Made by a program: the position numbers and the translations under genes | Notes under the pieces: model-generated | Told to the model about the DNA's origin: nothing | What the model saw: the letters and a program-made list of their open reading frames with translations, nothing else | The model's database searches: none | Assembly (NCBI GenBank): GCA_937890045.1 | Contig: CALBXV010000518.1 | Coordinates: 1-11,197, forward strand | DNA length: 11,197 bases | Direction of reading: 5' to 3' | Source of the DNA: an uncultured archaeon | GTDB taxonomy: Archaea; Thermoproteota; Nitrososphaeria; Nitrososphaerales; CALBXV01 | Shown here: positions 1-5,940 of the stretch, piece by piece | Layout of the letters: the number at the start of each line of letters is the position of its first letter | Numbering within the stretch: the first letter of the stretch is position 1

Positions 1-124
1 AATTACTTAAACCGTGAAAAATTTGTAAATTCCATTCTTCGGGTAAATTTGACATTATATTATTTAAAACAAACGGTAATGCTTTATGTTTTCTTGTTTC
101 TACTACAACCGCTACTTTACTCAT
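1..124 (-). CDS. Partial glycosyltransferase-like protein, DUF5672-type (N-terminus only)
   Basis: An ATG at 122-124 opens a frame that runs without a stop to the left edge, giving 41 residues. It begins MSKVAVVVETRKH and continues with LPEEWNLQIFHG. The pattern V-A-V-V-x-E-x-R-K-H followed about 20 residues later by LP-x-x-W-x-x-Q-I-F-H-G is how I remember DUF5672 proteins starting. That family is uncharacterised and usually described as glycosyltransferase-like, and it often sits in surface-glycan clusters. The ATG lies one base beyond the TAA of the upstream methyltransferase gene, so the two are surely co-translated. The frame was read by hand from the sequence. It is too short for the family call to be firm, and the catalytic part lies outside the window. 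Confidence 0.6.
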   Translation of the reverse strand, partial: MSKVAVVVETRKHKALPFVLNNIMSNLPEEWNLQIFHGLSN

Positions 125-125
125 A

Positions 126-845
126 TTAAATCTTCTCCATAAATGATAACATAGTTGGCCATTGATATGTATATCCCTTTGGATTTACATATCTTTCTTT
201 CCCAATTTCTATTCTACAACTTTTTGTATTATCTCTGATATAATCTAATAAATCTCTAGTTAAATAATTAGTTTCTCTTACAGAATCATCTTTATTTATT
301 ATACTTTTTAATAAATCGGTGGTTAATGTGTCTCCATCATTTATTGTTTGGTATCCATATAATGATGGCCATTCGCCACTACAAGTGTGTAAATCTTCTA
401 TTATATAATGTCCACCGGATTTAACCGCGTCAAATAATACTCCCAATGAAATTTGTTGTTGTCTCATTGTATGTCCCCCATCATCAATTATAATATCAAA
501 ATCTTCACCATGTACTGATAAAAATTCTTCTAAATCATCAACACTTTCTTGATTACCCTTGAATATGACTGACCTATCCAAATATGGATTTCCTTTTTGT
601 AATTCATTAAACTCTTCTACATATCCAGATCTATCATCTTCATTCATAATATCAAATCCATATATAGTTGCATTTGGAAAATACTCCAACCACAACCTAT
701 GTGATCTACCAGTTTCTACGCCAATTTCTAAAACCTTTGTAACATCATTTCTGATACCATCAAATGAAGAATGATAATGATTAGTATATCCTAACTCCAA
801 TGCATCTACATCATATTTTATTGTTAGCTCTTCTATTGTGTTCAT
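126..845 (-). CDS. Class I SAM-dependent O-methyltransferase (MycE/TylE-like, sugar or glycan type)
   Basis: A 239-residue soluble protein with a Rossmann-type methyltransferase core. Motif I is VLEIGVETG (residues 38-46). An acidic residue for the SAM ribose follows in YGFDI (D65). Two further motifs, IDDGGH (120-125) and IEDLHT (149-154), resemble the metal- and substrate-binding region of the MycE/TylE macrolide-sugar 2''- and 3''-O-methyltransferases and related Methyltransf_24 proteins. The known members methylate sugar hydroxyls using SAM and Mg2+, so the likely role here is capping or modifying a sugar of the glycan built by the neighbouring genes. The exact acceptor cannot be told. 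AGGA lies eight bases before the ATG. The gene follows the 69-codon relic by four bases and precedes the DUF5672-like gene by one. There is no signal peptide or membrane segment. Confidence 0.82.
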   Translation of the reverse strand: MNTIEELTIKYDVDALELGYTNHYHSSFDGIRNDVTKVLEIGVETGRSHRLWLEYFPNATIYGFDIMNEDDRSGYVEEFNELQKGNPYLDRSVIFKGNQESVDDLEEFLSVHGEDFDIIIDDGGHTMRQQQISLGVLFDAVKSGGHYIIEDLHTCSGEWPSLYGYQTINDGDTLTTDLLKSIINKDDSVRETNYLTRDLLDYIRDNTKSCRIEIGKERYVNPKGYTYQWPTMLSFMEKI

Positions 846-849
846 AATT

Positions 850-1059
850 TTATCCTATTTTATTGAATTCAAGTAAAATATCCCATTCTTTCCAAGGATG
901 CTCTCCAAACTTAGTAATTTTTTCTGTGTTAAATTTTCTTTTTGATACTGATATACCCAAACTGTCAAATATTTTTTTGAATTGGATATCATTCATCAGA
1001 TGAGAGCTGCGTTCAGTAAATGTTGAATTTCTACCACAACCCAAATGTAATTTTATCAT
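850..1059 (-). pseudogene. Internally deleted SAM methyltransferase remnant (69 codons)
   Basis: This small frame begins with MIKLHLGCGRN, a textbook methyltransferase opening (beta-1 strand plus the LGCG motif I). The rest of a SAM-binding fold, normally some 150 residues or more, is missing. After residue 11 it continues with about 58 residues that look like the C-terminal end of a larger protein, with HPWKEWDILLEF near the stop. The simplest reading is an in-frame internal deletion that joined both ends of a methyltransferase gene. The start overlaps the epimerase stop as ATGA, and the stop lies four bases before the next ATG, so it is probably still translated. A short GC-richer stretch (CGC, AGC and CTG codons, about 999-1016) lies just after the presumed joint. 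Alternatives are a genuine small protein or an assembly-made joint. It almost certainly has no methyltransferase activity. Confidence 0.55.
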
Positions 1060-1910
1060 TTACTCATCAACTCCTTCATATAATTCTCTAAACTATGTTT
1101 AGGTTTCCATCCAAGTTTCAATTCTGCCACAGAATAGTCACATAGAGTTCTATCATATTCTCCCTTACGTTCAGGTATATATTCTCTTGAATAATCCTTT
1201 CCAAACATATCTGCAACTTCGTTAAGAGAAAAATTAACACCACTTCCTAACTCAAAAAACTGAGCCTTAAACTCATGTTCTGAACATTTAACCAACCCAT
1301 CAACAATATCTCCCACATGAGTAAAATCTCGTCTTTGATGGCCATCTGCCGTAATTGTCAATGGTTTTCCTTCTCTATACTGTTTTTCAAATATACCTAA
1401 AACTGTTGCATAAGTCCCATCTTCTATTTGATGTGGACCATATACATTATAAAATCTACATATAGAAGTATTCAAATCATATACTGTGCTATATAACTTA
1501 CATAATTCTTCTCCACTCCATTTTGACCAGGCATATGGACTCGTATATAATCCATGATGAAGTGAACTTGAACCAGCGTATACTACTGGAATATTACTCA
1601 ATCTAGCCTGTTCAAGTACATTTAACGTTGATACAAAATTATTTTTTATATGTATTAATGGTTCTTTTATTGATGGTTGAATTCTAGCCAATGCCCCTAT
1701 ATGATATATAATATCATATTCATTCCTTTCTAATACTGCATTTCGACTCTCCGATAGATCAAAGTCCCAATACCTACACCCTTCTTGGTGGTTTTCCTTT
1801 TTACCAGTAGAATAGTTATCTACCGATACTACTTCGTGTCCATCTTTTAATAATCTTTTTATTAAGTTAGTACCAATAAAACCGGCACCTCCTGTAACTA
1901 ATGTTCTCAT
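1056..1910 (-). CDS. NAD(P)-dependent sugar-nucleotide epimerase/dehydratase (extended SDR, GalE-like)
   Basis: A 284-residue extended short-chain dehydrogenase. The NAD-binding motif TGGAGFIG is at residues 6-13, followed by VDNYSTG at 30-36, typical of UDP- or dTDP-hexose epimerases. The catalytic YxxxK is Y126-AWS-K130, with a serine cluster (GSSS) just before it. RFYNVYGP (152-159) and RRDFTHVGD (193-201) are the usual substrate-side signatures. The family converts nucleotide-activated hexoses (4-epimerisation, dehydration or reduction) in the cytoplasm. Substrate specificity cannot be read from these motifs. At 284 residues it is slightly shorter than the usual 300-340. AAGGA stands eight bases before the ATG, and only one base separates that ATG from the stop of the alcohol dehydrogenase gene. 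It presumably supplies a second activated sugar alongside ADP-heptose. Confidence 0.85.
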   Translation of the reverse strand: MRTLVTGGAGFIGTNLIKRLLKDGHEVVSVDNYSTGKKENHQEGCRYWDFDLSESRNAVLERNEYDIIYHIGALARIQPSIKEPLIHIKNNFVSTLNVLEQARLSNIPVVYAGSSSLHHGLYTSPYAWSKWSGEELCKLYSTVYDLNTSICRFYNVYGPHQIEDGTYATVLGIFEKQYREGKPLTITADGHQRRDFTHVGDIVDGLVKCSEHEFKAQFFELGSGVNFSLNEVADMFGKDYSREYIPERKGEYDRTLCDYSVAELKLGWKPKHSLENYMKELMSK

Positions 1911-1911
1911 T

Positions 1912-2727
1912 TTATTTTTCCTTTATCTTACTAACTAAAATACCATTTAAAACCTCTTGTAATATCTCTTTAGATATCAACATCTTTGATTCATATATCT
2001 TATCATATTTCAATGCTTCGTCTATAACAAAATCAATATCAATATTAAACAAACTCCAATGTGGTCTCGTAAAAGAAAAATCTTCGATTATATCACTAAC
2101 ATCATAATCAAGAAATTTTGAAATTCTAGATAAAAAATAACCAAGAGCCAATCCGTGTGAAATACCATAATGTCCTGTTAAAGGATAAGATAACGAATGT
2201 AATAAATTAGTACCTGCTATTTCAATTGCATTTCCAGCCTCATGGCCAGCCTTCACCAAATACAAATTGTCATCTTTATACTTTCTTAACCACTCCAATG
2301 CTGTATTACAATATTCTTTACTTTTATCTGTTGCCTTATTAGAATGTAAACTATCTAAACAATGACTAACAACATCATATGTAGTTTCAATAATCATATC
2401 ATTTGGTAAAGTTTCTATAAATCCTCTATTAAATGTTACTACATTAGGTTTCTGTGCTTTGAAACTACATTTTTCAGTTCCATTCCAATAAACAGACCAA
2501 GAAGTAGCAGACGAACCAGCTGCTGTTGTTGGATAACAATCAATAGGATTCTTACATAATATCTTAGCAGTATCTATTACAGCGCCCCCACCTATAGCTA
2601 CAATTGATTCTTCAGTTCCCACTTCACCTAATATACCAATATCAGGAGCTGAAGTAACTACTCTAACTCTATCAAATCCGTTCAAATAATTCTTTGTAGA
2701 ATTAGAACATACCAAAAGTGAACTCAA
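1912..2727 (-). CDS. Shortened Fe-dependent alcohol dehydrogenase, probable phosphonoacetaldehyde reductase
   Basis: A 271-residue group III (iron-containing) alcohol dehydrogenase. The NAD(P) motif GGGAVIDTAK is at residues 46-55 and AGSSATSW at 70-77. The four metal ligands can be placed from family spacing: D118, H122 (D+4), H177 and H191 (14 apart). In phosphonate clusters this family (FomC, PhpC, DhpG) reduces phosphonoacetaldehyde to 2-hydroxyethylphosphonate. The position directly after the phosphonopyruvate decarboxylase genes argues for that job. It is about 100 residues shorter than typical members (370-400), losing much of the N-terminal Rossmann region and part of the C-terminal helices, yet it keeps all ligands. 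Its start is TTG, overlapping the upstream stop as TTGA. An AAGGAG site five bases upstream supports this, and the next in-frame ATG is not until codon 111, beyond the nucleotide-binding motif. Confidence 0.82.
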   Translation of the reverse strand: MSSLLVCSNSTKNYLNGFDRVRVVTSAPDIGILGEVGTEESIVAIGGGAVIDTAKILCKNPIDCYPTTAAGSSATSWSVYWNGTEKCSFKAQKPNVVTFNRGFIETLPNDMIIETTYDVVSHCLDSLHSNKATDKSKEYCNTALEWLRKYKDDNLYLVKAGHEAGNAIEIAGTNLLHSLSYPLTGHYGISHGLALGYFLSRISKFLDYDVSDIIEDFSFTRPHWSLFNIDIDFVIDEALKYDKIYESKMLISKEILQEVLNGILVSKIKEK

Positions 2728-3182
2728 AATAACTCCTTAATTTGTTTAGTGTTCAATTTACAATCTAATTCTACTCTTCCCCTTTTACCATCGTTACTTA
2801 TTTCATAAACTGTATCAACCCCTCTTAATACAGAATATTTAATATTTGAACATTTGAAACCGCCGACTGACTCGTGACAGCCATTTGCTAAAACATAAAA
2901 CCAAATATTATTTAACATTTGATCTGATATAGTATGAGTTACCCCTAAGTGCATCAATAATGAAGCATCTCCACTCAATATAACTATATCCTTATCTGTA
3001 TTAGCAGCCATTCCCAATCCAATACACGGAGCCAATCCCATACTACCTTGCATATAAAATATATTTTTCTTATCTGGATACATATCATACACCGCTCTCG
3101 AAATATAACCTGTATTTGTTATAAATACAGCATCTGAATGCCGATCAAATATATTTCTTATAACTTCTTCCCTACTGTTCAT
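2724..3182 (-). CDS. ppd: Phosphonopyruvate decarboxylase, TPP-binding (beta) subunit
   Basis: This is the C-terminal, TPP/Mg-binding half of a phosphonopyruvate (or sulfopyruvate) decarboxylase. Counted from the chosen start it has 152 residues. FYMQGSMGLA (about 42-51) matches the family's F-Y-x-x-G-S-M-G. SGDASLLMHLG (about 70-80) is the TPP motif, with alanine where the third position of GDG is normally glycine. ANGCHESVGG (about 99-108) corresponds to the conserved NNGAHxSVGG. The enzyme makes phosphonoacetaldehyde and CO2 from phosphonopyruvate, the step that makes PEP mutase run forward. An ATG four codons earlier (3192-3194) is also possible. I prefer 3182 because GGTGA lies just upstream and MNSREEVI resembles the start of ComE-type subunits. 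It overlaps the alpha gene by 11 bases and is in a different frame, so this is a two-subunit enzyme like ComDE rather than one broken chain. Confidence 0.85.
   Translation of the reverse strand: MNSREEVIRNIFDRHSDAVFITNTGYISRAVYDMYPDKKNIFYMQGSMGLAPCIGLGMAANTDKDIVILSGDASLLMHLGVTHTISDQMLNNIWFYVLANGCHESVGGFKCSNIKYSVLRGVDTVYEISNDGKRGRVELDCKLNTKQIKELF
2733..2738 (-). promoter_or_regulatory. Shine-Dalgarno site deciding a TTG start
   Basis: Read on the minus strand this is AAGGAG, five bases before TTG at 2725-2727. It lies inside the last codons of the phosphonopyruvate decarboxylase beta gene. It is among the strongest ribosome sites in the window and fixes the otherwise doubtful TTG start of the alcohol dehydrogenase. 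Confidence 0.75.
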
Positions 3183-3558
3183 TATTATCACCATCTACAA
3201 TTATATAATCCATATAACCAATTAAATCTAACATTTTCTTATCTACTCTACCCATAACTTCATGTTGTGGCAAAGTGTGCCTGTGTCCAATAACTAATAA
3301 TGGATGTATACCGTGTGGAATACATAAACTTGTTAAAGCATTTATACAATTACCAAGTCCCGAATTCTGTAAATAAACGCAACTTTTCATACCAACCAAC
3401 TCAGCACCAACTGCAATTCCAATGGCTTGTCCTTCATTCACAGCTGGTATGTGTTTGAATCCTGAATCTTCTATTTCTCTTATAAAAGATTTTAATCCAC
3501 TATCTGGCACACCTGTATAAAAATCATAAGCCTCAGAAACATCTTTTAGACTAATCAT
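3172..3558 (-). CDS. ppd: Phosphonopyruvate decarboxylase, PYR-domain (alpha) subunit
   Basis: A 128-residue match to the N-terminal half of phosphonopyruvate decarboxylases. FYTGVPDSGLKSF (residues 13-25) is the typical FxTGVPDS opening. NEGQAIGIAVG (41-51) carries the glutamate (E42) that activates the TPP aminopyrimidine. YLQNSGLGNCINALTSL (62-78) and LPQHEVMGR (96-104) are further family signatures. Usual fused enzymes are about 370-400 residues. Here the linker between the PYR and TPP halves is essentially gone, and the two genes together encode about 280 residues. The ATG overlaps the pepM stop in an ATGATTAG arrangement, with GGAG about ten bases upstream. The order pepM, alpha, beta, dehydrogenase follows the pathway order. 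Sulfopyruvate decarboxylase (ComD) is the close alternative, but the PEP mutase next door decides for phosphonopyruvate. Confidence 0.87.
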   Translation of the reverse strand: MISLKDVSEAYDFYTGVPDSGLKSFIREIEDSGFKHIPAVNEGQAIGIAVGAELVGMKSCVYLQNSGLGNCINALTSLCIPHGIHPLLVIGHRHTLPQHEVMGRVDKKMLDLIGYMDYIIVDGDNNEQ

Positions 3559-4837
3559 TTGGTATTAACTCCAAAACCTCTTTTATCGGTAAACAATTTT
3601 TGGTAGCATTATAAGACCTTTTGTTCTCCAATATAGATTTAGCCGTATTAATCATAGCTGGGTATGAACTTCTTAGTAAATGATTAGCATAAATAACAAT
3701 ATCAACACCTACATCAATTAATTCTTGTTCTGTCACTCTGTTATAAGTAGAAGGTACAGCTACCAAAGGAACTTTTTTCTTAAACTTTTTGTAATGTTCA
3801 CAAAAAGATACTATCTCATCAACATCTTCACTCTTACTATGTATCATAATCCCACCAGCCCCACTATCTATATAACTGTAGGCTCTATCGATAGCATCAA
3901 CTACACCCTTACCTAAAATAAAACTTTCTATTCTAGCTATAATCATAAACTCTTTTGTAATTAAAGACCTTTTACCCTCCAATATTTTATTTGCAAATAC
4001 ACTCTGTTTATCTTGGGTTTGATTTGATGTGTCCTCAAAAAGAGAGTTTCTTTTAAAGCCAATCTTATCCTCTATAATTACTGCAGATACTCCCATCCTT
4101 TCTAAAGTTCTGACTGTGAACTTAAAATGTTCAACCATTCCACCATTGTCCAAATCAACAATCATCGGCTTTGTTGTTACATCAAATATCTCACTTAATG
4201 TCTGACTAACTGTGGTTATATCTACATACTGATTATCTGGTTTTCCCTTAGAAGCTGAGTGAGTTAAGCTACTTAACCACATACCATCAAATTCATCATA
4301 ATCTACTTTTGTTTTTTCTACAATTAAACCTGTTAATCCATTATGTGCCTCTAATATTCTGACGATTGGTTTGGAATCAATTAACCTCTTTAACATTTTT
4401 ATTCTAATATCAGGTGTCGTTCCTATTTCTTTTAGATTGTCATGTAATTTAGTAGATGATACTCCTTTTGTATATGGAACATCAACAACTTCACCACCCC
4501 ATTCATTTAGTTTATCAATAACTTTTTGTCTAACTTGTTTTTGTATTCCTGTTTTCCAATCATCTCCATGTACTACATAGGCTGGTTTTAATTTTTCAAG
4601 GTTTGGAATATAATCAAGTGTATCCTGTGATATAACTTTATCAACACCTTTTATATTTTCAATAACTATTTTTCTTTGTTCATAACTTAATGCGGGTAAT
4701 CTCTTATAACTTGATATTGCTTTATCAGTTAATAATCCAACTACAACTTTTCCGTACTTTTGTGCTTCTTTAATAATATTTAAATGTCCATGATGAATTA
4801 AATCTGCACACATTCCTATATAAACTATATTATTCAT
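3551..4837 (-). CDS. pepM: Bifunctional cytidylyltransferase / phosphoenolpyruvate phosphomutase (Fom1-like)
   Basis: Two domains in a chain of 428 residues. The N-terminal domain (about 1-140) is an HxGH nucleotidyltransferase, with H15-H-G-H18 and a late SSTK signature (127-130). The C-terminal domain (about 145-428) is PEP mutase: VDLDNGG (about 227-233), the diagnostic EDKx5NS motif as EDKIGFKRNS (256-265), and IARIES after it. PEP mutase rearranges PEP to phosphonopyruvate, the committed C-P bond-forming step. In Fom1 of Streptomyces fosfomycin biosynthesis the same fusion cytidylylates 2-hydroxyethylphosphonate to HEP-CMP, so the same double role is likely here. The frame could be opened by a GTG at 4861. 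The ATG at 4837 is preferred because it is where family homology begins, and it gives the 8-base ATGAATAA overlap with the upstream stop common in this operon. Confidence 0.93.
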   Translation of the reverse strand: MNNIVYIGMCADLIHHGHLNIIKEAQKYGKVVVGLLTDKAISSYKRLPALSYEQRKIVIENIKGVDKVISQDTLDYIPNLEKLKPAYVVHGDDWKTGIQKQVRQKVIDKLNEWGGEVVDVPYTKGVSSTKLHDNLKEIGTTPDIRIKMLKRLIDSKPIVRILEAHNGLTGLIVEKTKVDYDEFDGMWLSSLTHSASKGKPDNQYVDITTVSQTLSEIFDVTTKPMIVDLDNGGMVEHFKFTVRTLERMGVSAVIIEDKIGFKRNSLFEDTSNQTQDKQSVFANKILEGKRSLITKEFMIIARIESFILGKGVVDAIDRAYSYIDSGAGGIMIHSKSEDVDEIVSFCEHYKKFKKKVPLVAVPSTYNRVTEQELIDVGVDIVIYANHLLRSSYPAMINTAKSILENKRSYNATKNCLPIKEVLELIPND

Positions 4838-5939
4838 TTCCAAAATACCATTTCCAAACACCAGATTTGAGATGATTTACCAATTTTTTGACTGAGTCAG
4901 AATCTTGTTCTATTTCCTTAATATTTACTGTTGAACATGACCAATCTTTGTCTTCACCGGGTGTGTGTCTTCTATCATACCATATGTTATATAAATCTCT
5001 ACCTAAATGTTTTACCACTTGAATAAATATATTTTCATCTTTATACTCAATGGAGGAAACAGTTGTACAATTCCATTCATCTACGGCACTACGACCATCT
5101 TCAACCACATAAATTCTATTTTTATCAACTTTTGATAATACATCTTCACTTCTTTCTCTATATTTATCCAATATCATTTTAGGATATATTCTATTCATAA
5201 TTGTATTATAATAATCTAACACATATATTCTATCTTTAGTAACTTTTTTATTTGTGATGTTATCAACAACACTAACCCACGATAACCACGACATAGGTGG
5301 ACTCATCATTGTATCAACACCTCCAAAAGTTCCATGATCTGCAAATATCCAAAATAAAGAGTTTTCTTCTTCAAAATCTATTGTATTAATAATATCAATA
5401 AATAAACTTATTACATCTTCATGTTTTCCCCTTTCGCGGTCGTGAAAATGATTGTATTTTAAAACTATAAAATGATTTTCATCAGATGGAAGATTTTGCA
5501 TTTTCTTTATAAAATTTCTTTCATCATCCTCTTTTTCATAATCATAAAATTTAAATTCTCTATCTCTACCACAAATATCATCTGGTAAAAGTCTACAATC
5601 TTGATTAGGATACATTGGCCAAACAGCAGTATCATTATCACCTCTTGTTTCTGGCATTGAGTGAATATGGATATTCCAATCATCTGGTAAATTATTAAAA
5701 ATAATATTTTTATCCCATTCTTTTTTTTCTTCTTCAGATGATAAAGCATATGTGTGAGAATGTCCTATTCCAGTAGGTCTCATCTCCGATGGTGTTTTAC
5801 CAGAAAATAAGGATACTAAGGTCGTAACAGTACAACTATTAGTTATAAAATCACTATAATGTAAATTCTTTGATTTAAATACCTCTTCAATTCTTGGATG
5901 TTGAGGTACTGTATCAAATAAAATTGTATAAATTTTCAT
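4830..5939 (-). CDS. Alkaline-phosphatase/sulfatase superfamily protein (soluble), function unknown
   Basis: A 369-residue protein with a sulfatase-like skeleton. ILFDTV (residues 6-11) has the first metal-binding aspartate (D9). NSCTVTTLVSLFSG (34-47) sits where the nucleophile Thr/Ser or formylglycine lies, and T37 is the best candidate nucleophile. HFHDRE (164-169) and FADHGTFGG (199-207, D201-H202) supply further metal ligands. The usual sulfatase C-x-P-x-R motif is absent, so a true sulfatase is unlikely. A threonine nucleophile points to a phosphodiesterase, phosphatase or phospho-group transferase. No signal peptide or membrane segment is visible, unlike EptA or LtaS. The gene lies directly before pepM with an 8-base overlap, which suggests work on the phosphonate, perhaps moving HEP from HEP-CMP to a glycan; that is inference. 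The start at 5939 (MKIYTILFD) is chosen over the in-frame codon at 5990 because it follows the previous stop by one base. Confidence 0.65.
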   Translation of the reverse strand: MKIYTILFDTVPQHPRIEEVFKSKNLHYSDFITNSCTVTTLVSLFSGKTPSEMRPTGIGHSHTYALSSEEEKKEWDKNIIFNNLPDDWNIHIHSMPETRGDNDTAVWPMYPNQDCRLLPDDICGRDREFKFYDYEKEDDERNFIKKMQNLPSDENHFIVLKYNHFHDRERGKHEDVISLFIDIINTIDFEEENSLFWIFADHGTFGGVDTMMSPPMSWLSWVSVVDNITNKKVTKDRIYVLDYYNTIMNRIYPKMILDKYRERSEDVLSKVDKNRIYVVEDGRSAVDEWNCTTVSSIEYKDENIFIQVVKHLGRDLYNIWYDRRHTPGEDKDWSCSTVNIKEIEQDSDSVKKLVNHLKSGVWKWYFGNE

Positions 5940-5940
5940 A

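Noticed and set aside
559..774. Plus-strand open frame inside the methyltransferase gene, and similar plus-strand frames at 1901, 3725, 4371, 6660, 8845 and 9621
   Set aside because: All are short, lie antisense to well-supported genes with strong family motifs, and encode low-complexity residues with no recognisable domain.
3172..3194. Programmed frameshift or sequencing error joining the two decarboxylase genes
   Set aside because: The overlap shows no obvious slippery heptamer. Each part is a whole domain with its own start and ribosome-site context, and two-subunit ComDE-type enzymes are known. An error cannot be fully excluded.
4838..4861. GTG at 4861 as start of the pepM fusion (eight more residues)
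   Set aside because: The extra residues are simply the other-frame reading of the preceding gene's end. The ATG at 4837 begins at the first strand of the HxGH domain and gives the 8-base overlap typical of this operon.
1912..4861. Aminoethylphosphonate (AEP) pathway
   Set aside because: AEP needs a PLP-dependent transaminase after the decarboxylase. The gene in that place is an Fe-alcohol dehydrogenase, and no PLP enzyme is visible in the window.
5507..5749. Minus-strand 80-codon frame inside the AP-superfamily gene
   Set aside because: It is a lysine- and isoleucine-rich shadow in another frame of an AT-rich gene, with no motif and no ribosome site that I can see.
4830..5939. True sulfatase
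   Set aside because: The formylglycine signature C-x-P-x-R is absent. The region has S-C-T-V-T instead, which fits a Ser/Thr-nucleophile branch.
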